In this document: piece by piece, positions 47,171 to 60,543 of the stretch
How positions within the stretch are numbered: the first letter of the stretch is position 1
Layout of the letters: each line of letters starts with the position of its first letter
The notes under the pieces: generated by a model
What the model was told of the DNA's origin: nothing
The model's database searches: none
Seen by the model: only the letters and a program-made list of their open reading frames with translations
From: Temnopleurus reevesii
Taxonomy: Eukaryota; Echinodermata; Echinoidea; Temnopleuroida; Temnopleuridae
Assembly (NCBI GenBank): GCA_036244855.1
Contig: BQKZ01001367.1
Location: 57,409 to 121,408 of the forward strand
Direction of reading: 5' to 3'
Length of the DNA stretch: 64,000 nt
Made by a program: the position numbers and the translations under genes

Positions 47171-48219
47171 GGGAGGGATAGATAAAGAGCCGGGAGAGTT
47201 GGACTGAGGGTAATGAAAAACTTGAAAATCTAGAAGGAGTGAGGAAGATGGAGAAGGGATGAAGGGGAAATGGATAGTGAAGGGACAACTAGGGAAAAAA
47301 TGATAGGGCGAATGAAAAGATGCAAGAAAAGAGGGAGACAGAATTTGTATTTCCATTTGAGCCCACATGGCCACCATATTTGACTACCTCCACACACTCT
47401 CCTGTCCCTTCACGATCCAAGCGATGACAGATGACATTATCACCCAGCCTTACCAACATCTCAGGAGAACCGCAACGTCAGGTTTCCTCTCGCAAGACAC
47501 AGACAAAAATAGACGAAAAAGAGGAAAACAGAGTTATGCAAAAATAGGAGGTTTCCTTCCTTTCTCGCACCAAGTAAACATGGGAAGAGATACAAGGGTA
47601 TTTGGGGTAGTGTTGGATCAAAATGACACAGCATTGTATGGATAGTCTCAAGAGGTCAGTATAAGACAAACAAAAGCTAGCAGGTGGGACTGGGGAAGTC
47701 TTAGATGCGAAAAATTTGAGGTCATCGGATGCCGATTCCACTTTCGGAACAAAATGATAATGCAGGAAATCTGTTATTGTCCCTCTTTTAGAACGAATTA
47801 CACGTTTTGATGGGGATTAGACCTGAAGTTTCTCAAACAACAGGTGTTTTTAGTCTTTAAATCACATCAAAACTGTTGCATGGTGTAACTTTCGTTACTT
47901 TCAACAGGCACATTTAATGTTTATTGTTGTATGGTATAGTATTTTGTGGATGAGCAATGAAAACTTCTCCCTCTGATGTTGTTTCATATTCATCATATAA
48001 TAATATTATGTGCATAAATACTATATTTAGTCATTTTCTATTTCTATAGATGATGTTCCAGATGTTTCCTTTCAAAATGATATTAATGTTGCTACGCTGA
48101 TATCAATGGGGTCCAATGAAAGAAGAATATGTTTTTTAAGTGTCACTGGTAAATTATGTTACATGTTTGACTGATGTTTTGTTTTATATTTACATTTTTT
48201 TCCTTTTTTGTGTGTGTAG

Positions 48220-48293
48220 GTGATGAAATCCTCTCAGTAAATGGAGAAAGTTTGAATGGAATGACACACAAACAGGCTATCAACAGGTTCAAG
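48220..48293 (+). CDS. Exon 6 seen: core of PDZ domain B
   Basis: It finishes the Gly codon and encodes 24 residues, DEILSVNGESLNGMTHKQAI then NRFK. These are PDZ strands beta4-beta5 and helix alphaB. The His at the start of alphaB (MTHKQ) predicts class I peptide binding. The block DEIL-xNGES-xGxTHxxA resembles pro-IL-16 PDZ1 as I remember it. The acceptor is GTGTGTAG after a T-rich tract, and the donor is AAG/GTATGT. Phase 1 in, phase 0 out. The exon is only 74 nt. Confidence 0.96.
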
Positions 48294-48977
48294 GTATGTA
48301 AAATATACAATACATCTTGTTAAAATCCTCTTCTGATATATTTTTCCAAGATATTTCCTATTGTTTTCCTAGCCTCATGTTCCTTTGGAGAAGTTTGTTT
48401 TGGGTTGTATGTCGTGTCATTATCAAACTCCCATAGATTAATCCAAGGTGCAAATGAAAGCCTTTTGCTTTCAAGATTTAAATTCATTCTTCCTGACTTT
48501 GATGCTGGGCTCTATAATCCTGCTATGATCCATTGATCCAGCCCATAAAGACAAGGTAAATTGATCACGTAAGATTACAGAACATTTCACAGAATAGACC
48601 TACATGTATGCTATCATGTCCAAGAAAAGAAATGACGACATGTTAGTTTCTTCAGACAATTGTATTCATAGAGTCCCCCTTGAAAGGATCATTTGATACA
48701 CCTTGGGGTGACAATTACATTTTTGATAACCTTTATCATTCAAAGTCTGCTAGGCAAAAAGTGCTAATTCTATTCCCAGTTGCAATTGTTTAAAGTCACT
48801 ACATTTCCATCAGCAATTACGGTTTTGATGTATGCAAGGCTCGCTGTGTTTTCATGAAGGCTATGTCTCTCATTAAAATTATAATTTATATGACAGTTAT
48901 ACGTATTTGAAATTAATTAACATGCATATTGCCATAAAATGGTATTAATTCTGGTCCTAATTGTTTCTACATTGCAG
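48294..48977 (+). other. Intron, 684 bp
   Basis: This short phase 0 intron lies between the two last exons of PDZ domain B. I see only AT-rich sequence and no repeat copy of the flanking exons. The acceptor is TTTCTACATTGCAG. Confidence 0.9.
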
Positions 48978-49081
48978 CAAGTGAAGAAAGGAGTGGTGAC
49001 GCTGACCGTCAGGAGTCGCTTCTCTCCCAGACCGTCCCCAGCTATCAGCCCCATCACAAGCCCTATAGTTCCACCGAGAAG
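48978..49081 (+). CDS. Exon 7 seen: end of PDZ domain B and Pro/Ser linker
   Basis: It encodes 34 codons plus two bases, starting QVKKGVVTLTVRSRF and continuing SPRPSPAISPITSPIVPPR plus AG. The first 13 residues are the last PDZ strand (KKGVVTLTVRSR), matching the K-K-G-x-x-TLTVRTR pattern I recall from this family. The rest is a Pro/Ser run with five SP or TSP sites and PxxP motifs, likely disordered and open to SH3 binding or proline-directed phosphorylation (inference). The acceptor is ATTGCAG and the donor is AAG/GTAAGC. Phase 0 in, phase 2 out; the split Arg codon AG/G is completed 14.7 kb away at 63792. Decayed copies of this exon follow. Confidence 0.96.
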
Positions 49082-49475
49082 GTAAGCTACAACAATTGGT
49101 TGTAAGGTTAGGGTTAAGATAAAGATTAAGTTTAGAGTTTAGATGAAACAAGGATATGTGACAGTGACTGTTTAGGGTCGCTCCCCTCCTAGACCGTCCC
49201 CTGTTATCAACCCCATCTCAAGCCCTATAGTACCACTAAGAAGGTAAGCTACAATAATTGGTGATAAGGTTGAAGAAAGCTGGAGTGATGATGTTAACCA
49301 ATCAAATTGGTTCTCTCTCAGACCGCGATAGTACCACCAATCATGTAAGCTTGGTTTAGGGTTAGGATATATAGACTAGTTTTGGCTCTGATGATGCAGA
49401 GTTTTTTGCTCTCTCAGACCAAATCCCACCACTCAGTCCCGTACCACCACGACATACCACTTCCTATGCTTTGTT
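48990..49475 (+). repeat. Tandem copies of exon 7 plus donor
   Basis: The second unit (about 49155-49243) repeats GTGACAGTGACTGTTTAGGG, CGCTCCCCTCCTAGACCGTC and CCCATCTCAAGCCCTATAGT, ending AAG/GTAAGC at 49244. That is 162 bp after the real donor at 49082. It reads VTVTV then a stop, then GRSPPRPSPVINPISSPIVP, so it is a broken exon copy with an intact donor. The third unit (about 49300-49345) keeps TCTCTCAGACCG, ATAGTACCACC and CATGTAAGC. A fourth (49386-49470) keeps GCTCTCTCAGACC and CAGTCCCGTACCACC. Decay rises with distance. Confidence 0.92.
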
Positions 49476-49984
49476 GGGGATAAAGTGAACCCACAGAGTA
49501 CATTCACATTCTCAATCAATATAGCCAGCTACATTTCTCAGTCTAGCTCCCTCTTTTGTTCACAGAGAGCACATAAATAAACTTTCCGCATTCACTGTTG
49601 AACTTGCATGAGTCGAATAATCACCCAAGTCCAAGTTCTTTCCAAGTTTCATTCTTCTCCTTCTTTTCAATTTTTTCTTCTTCTTTTTAGATATCATCTG
49701 TCTCCTTCACACTTGAAGATTAATATTTTATACCCCTCAAGTCATCTGTCTCTAAAGTTTTTTTTCTGTCTGCACTGATTTGAATTTTCAAGAAAAGATG
49801 TCAGTTTGAAAATTGCATTTGATGCATTAAAGTTATTTATCAAACAGAAAAATAATTTAATGTCACTGTCCACACATGTGTCTAGGATCCAAGTTTTGAA
49901 TCTGTACGGGAAAAGTTTAGATTAACCAATAAACTGCAAATTAGCAATTTGAAATACACATTTCTATTCACACGCACATTCTCT

Positions 49985-50085
49985 GTTTCTAACAAGACAC
50001 CCATAAAACAATGAATTTGATTGGCATTTACAGATGAACTTGCAACTTGCAATCAATAGAAAATTTCTTGCAATACCCTGTAGAT
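49985..50085. repeat. Dispersed repeat of the TTGCAATCAAT family
   Basis: ACAAGACACCCATAAAACAA, then TTTGATTGGCATTTACAGAT, then CTTGCAACTTGCAATCAATA and TTGCAATACCC share motifs and order with 15311-15465. Ends are not clear. Confidence 0.5.
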
Positions 50086-53000
50086 TTATATGCAACTTCT
50101 TTGTACAATATTGGGCTGCATGTGAGAGCCAAAACACTTTGCTGTTATTGGTCAGCTTGATTTGTGTGAGTTAATGCTCAATTGCAGCAGAGTCATGCAT
50201 TAATGGGGGTACTTTTAATGCAATTACAACTGTAGCTAGGTCTCAATGTCAAATAGCTTCGAGAAAGGAGAGTGAGCTGTGATTTGTGAAAGTTTCCTGC
50301 TGCAATTGGAAATGTTGCTATAGACTTAAAGGTTTATATCCTTGACTAAATCATTGTAAATTTATCCTGGGCTGCTTAAATCATGCATCTAAACAAAAAT
50401 GCCTCTAATACTTAAGTAAAACCTTGCTTCTGGAATATAAGCCTATTTGTCCAACAACTTGTCTTACCTTCTTAAATTCTTAAGTAAGGAATTTCCATGT
50501 ACAGATTTATTTACTTATGTATCTAATTTATCACCCAAAAAAAATGTAATGGAATATATAAGCGCAAAATTTGTATAAATCTGAGACATCAGGAGGTTAC
50601 AAAAGGGGTCAAATATAAATCAGATGTCAAATGCATTACAGACAACTTCCAACGTGAGGAAATTTTCTGTATATGGTTGCATTTCTGATCGCAACCTGAG
50701 ATATGAGATGTGTCTAGATGATAAAGAAGGTTTTTGATACGTATCAGGGATATGACTCAAGAGGTATATTCTCGTAATGTGATGGGAGGATTTAAGAAAA
50801 TTTAGGCACTTTGATTTTAGTCGTGAACAGAGACCCAAGCTAGGAAGTTGATCTATTTCATTCTTCTTGTAGGAGTATATGTCAAGAGAGAGAAGTCAAG
50901 GAGAGCTCCTGCATGTACTTTGTCTGACAATTTTGCCAAGTCCCTCCAGACAAAGTAACACTTATGACTAGGCAGCATTTTAACCTTGGTTATTTTTAAG
51001 GGAATTTTGGCTTGAAATTTTTCGATCAGACGTAACTAGGAAACTATGTACCTCATCGTTGCAAATATGGTCTCACGTGTTGCGCAATACTTGAAATATA
51101 CAAATCACAGTGGCGTAAAGTGCAAAGAAGCAGTTCTGTAATGCGGTCAAGTGAAATGTTGAGGTGTGCCAAATTACTGCCCCCCCCAAAAAAAAGGCCA
51201 GAAAGGGTCGATTTAAAAAATAATAAGTCAATTCAACATTAACTATGTGTTTATATTGTGCAAGAAAACAAATGTGTAAGAACGACACAAGTAGTTAATT
51301 ATATTTCTAATACTGAAGTAGAATTTAAAATAAAAATAAACCTCAATGATGTGAAGAATAACATCTTTAGAAAAACTTTTAAATTAAGCGCTAGTTTCAT
51401 TATAATACTCTCCTGGTGTTGCACAATATGAATGCATAGTCAGAATCAAATCAACACCCTGGGTTTTTGCAGTATTTACAAAAAGCCTGATTGGTCCTGT
51501 TTTGCAGACTATTTTGATTGATTGATTGCTTTGATAAATTGAACATTTCAAGCATAATTTTCCTCTGAAGATTGTTACGTATGAAGCAAATGAGATAGTT
51601 CAGGTAATGATTCACATTTGTGGGAAAGGGGACGGGGGAGAAGGTTAGAGGAAGGTTTGTGACAGAGGGGAGGTGAGTTGAGGAGGGGGCCACAGGAATC
51701 AAAGGGAATATCAGGTGTAGGAGATTAAGATAATAGGATTTCAAAGCGTGCAAGAACATGTGTTAAAAAGAACAGAGTTTACATTTAGAAATTGACTGCC
51801 ACTTCAGTCTCTTTTTGTAGGAAAAATGAGTATAAAATCATATGGCCAATAAAGAATAAGATGTCACTATTTGGACTGCAAGAGCAATTTTTTTTCTTGT
51901 TCCGAGGAAACATGTGGTGATGCTTATCTCATTTTGAAAAGGAATTATTGGCATGATTATGCCCAAAGCTATGCACAAAAAAAAATTATCATAACACATG
52001 TGGTGACAAATTTTGGTGAACGAATTTGACATTTTTAAAAGAAAAACATACAACAGTGTTTTGGAAAAGCAATAGTTAAAAAACTCATGCATACACTTTG
52101 TCCCCTTGAACATTCATCGAGGATGCAGGTGGATACTGCTTTTTAGGCTCCAGAATAAATTTAGTTTGGCAAATCTGATGATATTTTCTCTCGTCAGTTC
52201 TAATTTAGAGGCTAGCTTGGATTAAGAATTGCCCTTGATGATGACATAGCAAAGAGTGTTCATATTAAAGAGTTACCGGTTTTCCAGGATTAGTTGTGTC
52301 AGCAAATCATGAATTGCTGGAGTAAACATTTATCTTTGGCTTGTTAACATGCACATTGCTAATGCTAAGTCTTTTCACTCTGGAATATGAAGTCATATCT
52401 GATAATTGAACAAAATTGCTTTTGGGAAATTATGTGAAGATGCTGTATATTTTCTGACCGGCTATTTTCTTTATGTAACTATTGAATAATGTTTTTCCCT
52501 CATTTGAGCCATAACTTTATTTTGTTATTGATTTTAGAGTACATCTTTAAGATGTCAGGTGCCAAGAGTAGACTATTTTATTTTCAAATGTATTTTCAAG
52601 CTTTGTTTTGAATAATCAGTGATTAGTTTAATATCTGCCTTTACGCAGCTGCATTTAGAAAACTATGCCCCTCATACATTTCTATCAATAGCCTTCCCTA
52701 AAATGTATTTTGTTTTTGAAAAAAAAACATTCATGATTCAGTTTTACCCAATCAGAGAGACCATTGGCCTTAACATTTGGCTAAGGCCAACAAATCTAAA
52801 TTGAACAGCATATTTTGGTCCTCAGTCTGTAAGCTCAGGTGTGGGATTATTTATTTTTGCAATTATATTAATAAATCTGACCCTACCTTTGGCTACGCTA
52901 TGTATTTCTTAGAGTCTACCGGCCTCATGTGCACCTCTGTGATTAAAGCTCATTTCTAGAAATGTTTTCTGTGGAGGCAAAGTGACGTCAATCCGAAAGG

Positions 53001-56000
53001 AAGCATCAAACTTTGCGGCAGAGGCTATCTCTGCGATATATCTTTATTCCTTGAGGTGCGGAATGACGGTTGCTTGCTCTGAGGGGTAGCTCTGTCCACC
53101 CAGGGGTACCTTGCTGTAAAAGAACACCCTCCTTTTACTGTGGGGGGAAAGTAAGAGTGGTTTAGAGAAATTGGAGAACTTATGGTTGAATTGAAATCCA
53201 ATGCTCGAAATAAAGGTCTGACATTTGATAAATTTTAGGAAGCTTTCAGCGACATGACTTAGTTTGTCTGGATTGAAGGTGGTTGTATGGTATGCGTTCT
53301 TCTTATCAACATTATAGTAGAGGAGTGATATAAGAACGATAGGGATTACATGAGGGAAAGGGGGGGCGGGTCCTGGGTAAAATTTCTGGCACAATGTGAT
53401 GAGCAGTTGGCCAAAGAATGAGAAAGATGAATAAATGACACTTTGCATTTTAAGATTAGAAAGAAGGATATGGAGAAACGGAAAGAGAGAGAGAGAGAGA
53501 TGAAAAAAAAAGCATAAGTACAAGTGTTACAAGTCAAGTAGGACATTGGGGTTGTTTTGTTCTATATATTATTAGGCATTCATTCTTTGTTATTCTGAGG
53601 GACGTTGTTCAAAATCGCTTTTGATCTCCTTACTATTAGCTTCTTGTGACTCCTCCTCCAACCACACTAAGCAACTGGTCCCTGGATTTCTTCAAAACCA
53701 CTTTTTCAAAATGAAATTTCCTTTTAATGATTCACACATATGGGAAATGTTGGTTGTGATGTTTTTAATCAAATGGAAGACATTTGAAATGAATTATAAA
53801 CATTTGAATCAGCTGGAGTATAATTTCTCTTAAAATGCATGAGTAAGAAAATGTATAGCAAACAGCTGGGCCCTTGATTGGTACATCCAGTACGTGACTG
53901 CTGAAATAAAGATCATTTTGAGACTCACAAGAGCTACATGTAGTTACTGCTCATAATTTCATAGAATTCTAAAGTAGCTATCTTCTTCATCACCAGGCAC
54001 TTTTTTTTTTTGGCAATGGCCGCCAGGTCGTGTGCAGTTTGGAGTTAAGCGATGTGACTCAAATTGGGTGGGTTTTGATGATATTCAGTTTCAGTGGGGG
54101 CTAGCTGGAAGTGTTAAGGGGCATATTTAGCATTGACACAGTGCCAAGCCAGCAGGGCTTGTGTAAATATGAGAGCGGATGGCAGCTAGGGTCCAGTGCA
54201 GTGGAGATGAGAAGGGTGGATGCGTGGGTTTACCAGGGGTGAAATTAGAGGAAAGAGGGGAAGAATGTTTCTGATTTGGGTGGACTCTCAAGGCAGAGAG
54301 TGATAACGGAGGGCAAAGCAGATCGGAAAGATGGATAAGCCTTGCTTACATTTTTTTATTCTCTACTGATGGTTCCATGCTCCATCTTTCTGTTCTTGCA
54401 TGGAGGATGTGATTGGTAGGACCCTGGAAGTTTGAATGTTGTTCTCTCGCAGAATCTGGACTTCACACGCTACTTGCAACATTAGATACTCTCTTAGTTC
54501 ATCAACAGACATCAGAATTAACTAGACTTCAGAATGGTTACACTTTGATAGTGACTTTGAAGTTCAGGAGATATCGTGATTCTTGACTTTCTTTCCACAA
54601 ATCTCTGGTGACAACTTGTACTTTTTCAGGAAATAAGGATGGATTTAAGAGTGGGTTGATCAGAGATTTTGAACTGCATATAGTATTTTAAGTCTAATAT
54701 AGTATTTCTGAGTCTGCATCATTGATAATACTGTGGTATTCATTATTGGTGTATAACCGTGGCTCTTGATAATCGCATCTGTCTACTAAGGAACATTAGA
54801 AGTATTGTTGGAAACATATCTGCGTATTATATTATCACCTCTAAAATCATTTCTAGAAGAAGATCCCAAAGGAGTTGTGGGCCTGACTTCGTGAACCCCG
54901 GGAGGAAGCATCCACATCATTTTTTTTGCTTTAATTGATCTTAATTTAGAGATATACAGGATCTGATTCATGCTTCCTCAATGAAGGCCATTTTATTCAG
55001 CTATTTTCCAAATCACAAAAACAGTGGTGTAAAAAAAGCGAAAACGTGTGGATGAATCAGTGAAACCTCAGACAAGATTTCTGATTTTTACCAGACAGTG
55101 GGACAGTTTCCTAATTGAGTGGGAATCGTGATTGAAGTGGTTGACAAATGACATCCTCTGTGATCATGAAAAGGGTTATATTGTGAAGCAGGTGGATTGT
55201 ATAGCAACCAAGAAAGATCTGGATTGTCTGTTTGGATTGGTGTCCTCATTCGCTGCATCCGTTGATCTCGATACAAGGTCTTCTTCGATGATTTTTAGTT
55301 TTATTTGTGATGTGGGTGCTGGCTGAGATATCGAACAAGTCTTGACTGGAAGACAGAAATCCTTCTCCAAATCGAACAAGAATTTTGTGTCTGCTCTGCT
55401 TGAAGTAAATCAAGAAGATATATTAAAATGTTTGTCATTGAATCTTTGGATGTTATTTAGCTGTATGTTGATACAAAGGAAATACTACCTTTGTGTCATA
55501 AATGCAAGTTCTTTTGACAAGGAGATCTTAAAATGAGCTGGTTGAGTTGACATTTTGTTGCATCATATATCTTGCTACTCCTCTAACAAAATCAAGATTT
55601 ATATTGGAAGCATTTCAAGGTGCTGCTGAGATATCTAAGCCATATTCTGATAGGTGAATTTCCTTTTTGTTAATGAGACTAATAAGTTGATCAAGCGATC
55701 CGTCAAGCCCAATTCATCTCTTATACAAGCAGAGTGGAGGTCTTCAAGATTTGATTAATGAGATCAGACAAGGATTACATAACATAGTAATGTGCTAATT
55801 TCTCCTGAAATCTGTACTTTGTTGTGCGACATGTAGCTGTCAGTGAAGCTTTGGAGAGCATTCATACTAGACGCTACTTATTGGAGATCATTTGAATGGA
55901 TAACCAAAATGTTGACCATGGATCTTTTCACTTGGATAACTATACCTTATCATTTCATTCGAGTGTTCACAGGATTTTGAATGAATTATAAATGTCATCT

Positions 56001-57949
56001 TGATTGGATTATAAATGGTTGATTTTTTTAACTTCATACAAGAGTAGACTTCAGCTTCTAATCTTTAAGGACTAGACATTTTTTTCATGTCTGGAATCAA
56101 AAGGGGAATTTTTCTGCAATTACACCAAGAGAGTATAATATTCTGGTTATGTTTACTCTTGGATCTAACAGAAATGGATAACAATGTTGATTTCATGATA
56201 TGAAAGTGAATTATAATTACTGATATGCAACCCGAAACTCAATATCAGTTACAATAATATGATTCCAAAGTGGGTGATAATTGCTGTTGTAATGATTATC
56301 ATCGTATGACCTAACACTTGTTAACAATAATTGTTATATGAATCCCGAGTGGATGTTGCTTAATGTTCCATGATCCCGGAGTGGGTGATAGTTATTTTCC
56401 TATGATCTTGGATCGGACACCAGAAAGCTGGAGGATCCAATCAATATTGAGATGGATCTATTGATGAAAAGACTGAGGTGGAATGGACGAGCCCACAAGG
56501 AATCAGAATGGAAGAGAAGACGGGTCTTTGCTCTTCATTATCTTCAAACAGAGCTAAGGTGCTAAAATGATGCATTTCATTTTAATTTTTCTTTATTTAG
56601 ATCTTCTATTCAACTTGGAAAACAATGATTTCAGTTGATGGAAGTTGCAGAGCATGTTCATGCATAATATATGCAATTCATATCTTGTGTAACTGTAAGG
56701 TAAAGAGGGAATGAATTTTTCCCCGCCACTCTTTCTATTTATCCTTATACATTCATACTCAGAAAGAGGGTATACGTTGTACAGAATCTAATATCATTGT
56801 GATAACAACTTTTTTAGTTTCTTTAGACTACATGTAACTTTGCCTTTTAGTTATTTCTTTCATCAAGACTGATTACAAATTCTTGCGAAGGATAGTTGCC
56901 CTTTCTTTTTCAAGAAGTTACTGATTTGACAAGCAAACATTGTGTAAGTCATAACAAAGAGCTAATTAATACAAATCTAGTTGAGGTGTCAGTGCTAATC
57001 ATCATTAATCATCAATGCATGTACCTGTTGGATCATGGGGCATTATGCTTCCTCTAGACAGATTCAAGTTCATGTATCTTGTTCAATCACACTGTCAGTG
57101 GACTTAACAACATTTTGGATTTCATTGCATTTACGGTCAAGATTTAAAGTAATACATTAATTCTGTTTTTATACATATTGTTTGCTACATCAGATGGAAT
57201 ATGATAAAGTGGATGGATATAATCCATAAATGGTTTAAATATTTTGTTTTGCCTGTTTCAATGTTTGAAGATAGTATTACACTTTAGGAAAACATTCTTA
57301 TTTCAAAGCCAGTTATGGATTTTTATATTTCAACATTCACCAAATTAGTAATCAAAGCAACATGACTGTTGGCCTTTGTGGCTTACCAATGCTGTAATTA
57401 TGTGGGTTCCACACTTTCCTATACTTTTGGTAAAACATCCAAATGTTATTGGAGACCTCGTTTTCATTTCAAAGAAAAAAAAGAGCAAAAGTTCACATCT
57501 CGGTTAGAAAATGGGATGTTGTAGCAGAGGATGAGGCTAAGAAAGGGGAAAACATGAGGTTTTTATAGAGTCTTGATTGGACTTTTTATCCAGCAAAGAA
57601 GCTCGTCAAAGTGGACAAGAAATTAAACATGATGACAGTTTCCTCCAAACCCTGCTCCTAACATCAAGTATCCTGCTACAAAGAAATTGCGTGAGTGTCA
57701 TAATCCGATACTTGCCTAGAATAAAAAGATAATATTGGTTGTAGTAAAAAAAAATTAAAGAAGAAGAAAGGAGAGCATCAGTAAATTGTGAAATTGTTCA
57801 AGCTGCTCGCTCCCTTGTGCTTATTTAGAAACTTTACCAATACATCCAATTTAGGTACAGTTAGTTGATATGAATGAAATTCTTGGGGAAAGAAAATTCT
57901 TCACCTTTTAAATTTGGATTTTTTCCCTTGGTCTAGAAAAATGATAAAT

Positions 57950-60542
57950 AAAAAAAAATATGAAGAAAGAGAATGAAAGAGATAGATGAAGTATGAGAAG
58001 AGAAGTGGAAAGGAAAGAGAGGGAGAAAAAGTAGAGTGAACCAAGAAAAATCCAAAGAAAGAGAAATTTAGAGATTAAGAGAGAATGAGGGCTAGTTATA
58101 CTTTTCAGCAGGAGTGGAATGTAAATGAATGAGGGAAGATAAATACAAGGAATGAAAAAGACAGTGAGAGAAAGACAGACAGAAAAAAGTTCAGAGAGGG
58201 AGGGAATTAGGGGAGGTCACAGACATAGGGAGCCTGGGCTTGGAAGGTCTCTTTTTAAGGTCAAGGTATAGTGATCTTGAACTCTTGTCGAGATTCTCCG
58301 CCATCCTCTTTACTTCCTGTTCAGGAATAGCGGAAACTCTTCCTTCTCAAGAAAGCATTCGTTCAAATAAGAAATCGGCAGCTGCAAGCTACATTGCCTT
58401 TACTGAACTGTAGTACTATTTTCTAGAATATATTGGATCGATGCTCAATAATGAAATTCTATTTTATGTTAATACAAAAAATGAAAAGTCACACTCTTGC
58501 CACGAGAGCATAAGGTTCAGGTGTAAATTTAATATGTATTATATGAATGGAAGGCTGTTGTGCCTATATCCACCTGAACACGCATGAATGCCTTACATTC
58601 TGGAATTATTCATCAATATAAAGGAGAATGACAACTCATATAATTTGGGCACTAATGATAGAATTGATGAGGGAATAATATTTCATGAATTTGGGAAGTA
58701 TACTTCTCTCAATTTGAATTTAAGACAATGGTTAATAATACTTGAAAGAGTATTGGTATAGTTTTTGCTGATTTGAAATACATGTATACCCTTTATACAA
58801 GAAAATGGAACATTAATCTTAAACTGATGACCCAAAGTGGATGATATTCATTTTCAATATCAGATATTTAGAATTTGTTAAATTCTGTGACAAAAGAGAC
58901 TAGATCTGAAGATAATCTGAGAAGCAATCTATCAAGAAGTTATCGCCTGACAATTCTGACATTGAAGTGAAACCTTCACACCCCATTACGTTACATACTG
59001 AGGGGCCATTTCCTATTCTTGTCATGGGATGCTTGGTTCAGTGTCCTACACAAGTGAGATGTAATTGATTAAAAGTCAAACACTTTGATTCATGTTGAGT
59101 CATTTACCATTACTTATGACACTCTACATGCATTTATATCAAGTTTTTTGTTTGGAAAATCCAGTGACTTGATTGTTTTTTTAGTTTTAAATGCATTTTC
59201 TCATGTGAAGTGATAAAAAGTTGGATATTTTAATTCATTTAATGAGGATTGTTGTTATATATTGTCGCTTAGTTTTTTCTTTATAACACATAGCCTTTAT
59301 CTTGGATTTAATCATGAATTAAACATTCATTTAATTACTAGTACCTATATGAACGTCTGTCCGAAGTTGCATATTTATTAAAATTAGATTTGAATTGGAG
59401 CTACAAAATTTCTAAGCAAAAAGATAAAGTGACAATTTTTTCTTGGCTATCAGAGAGAGTATAAGAATGCATAAAAGGTGATAAAAGAAGTGATAATGTG
59501 GAAAGATATAAATCTAGTATATCGGCTGCCTTTTCTGACAAGATTCAATTCTATGTTTGCTTCTATCGGTCATCTTCGAGCCTATATTTGCTGGAAGTGA
59601 GAGTATAGAAACAGGAGGCAAGTTATCAACAAATCCATGAATCACAACTCATCAACTTCCCAATACCGTGATCAAGCATAGTCATTGGAGAGTCATTAAA
59701 TCAAAACCATATTAAAATTTCTTTGTCAGAAAGTGAAGTTTGCACGCAAGAGATAGTTGAAGAGCAATGCCCTAAACTTTGCAATGTTAAACTTGATCAT
59801 TTATGTCCCTGCCAATTCTGCAGATTAGCAATGCAGAAGAAGCATGTTTTTATTTTTGGCTTAAAAAAATGCAAGTACGTGAAGTCATGCTCTATCTTTA
59901 AATGATGTTGTGGCGATGTTTTTCACTTTAAATTATTTTGAGTGAGAATGTTGGACTACCTCTAATTCAATTTTCATTATCGTCTTATTACAACTCGATT
60001 ATCTTTAAGTTTATCATGCATATCTCTGAAAGAAAAACACCTAACTAAAGGAACTTTCTAGCTCAGATAATTTGAAAAGAAGTATAATGATGTTTATGTT
60101 TTTATGATATTAGCAAGTGTCATGTTATTTGTGTCATCTTTAATTTTGTCTCTCTAGTCTTCTACTGGAATTGTAAGTGTTTTCTTCTATTCTTTTCATT
60201 GATTTCACAAGTATTCATTTCAGAGTTTCTGATTTGCACTTATATCGTTCATTCATTGAGATTACATTTTAATGTTTCAGTTGTTTCATTTTAGAGGCAT
60301 TTATGGCGATTTCATTTCTCATCCATTTTACAACTCTCAATAATCACTTGGATTTATAACATATTCATTAACTAATATATTCCATTAAAAAATTTGGTTG
60401 TTTCCCATTCTACACTTTGAATAATTTTTAACAAAACACCTAGACATTTTACATTTTGTAGTGTATTTTGCACATCACATTTCACTTTCAAAATATGACT
60501 TGATGATTACAACCCATGGAATTCTTCATTTCATTATATTTT
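57950..60542. repeat. 2.6 kb direct repeat, copy A, ending at N 60543
   Basis: Copy A matches 60544-63117 at an offset near 2575 bp. The 5' third (about 57950-58881: purine-rich tract, GGGAATTAGGGGAGGTCACA, GCCTGGGCTTGGAAGGTCTC, ACTCTTGCCACGAGAGCAT) is clearly diverged, with many substitutions and indels. From about 58882 (ATTCTGTGACAAAAGAGACT) to the N the two copies are almost identical. Copy A stops exactly at the N. The short frame at 59723-59905 is repeated unchanged at 62298-62480 and has no recognised family; it has several Cys but no clear domain. Confidence 0.9.
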
Positions 60543-60543
60543 N

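Larger units (their letters stand above)
44757..48219 (+). other. Intron, 3.5 kb
   Basis: This phase 1 intron splits the Gly codon of REGDEIL as G/GT. After the exon 5 copies it holds a 20-base C run at 45346-45365, a GA-rich tract at 47098-47170, and AT-rich sequence without a gene I can support. The acceptor is a T-rich tract ending TGTGTGTGTAG. Open frames at 47367-47645 and 47478-47741 overlap in opposite strands and show no family signature. Confidence 0.85.
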
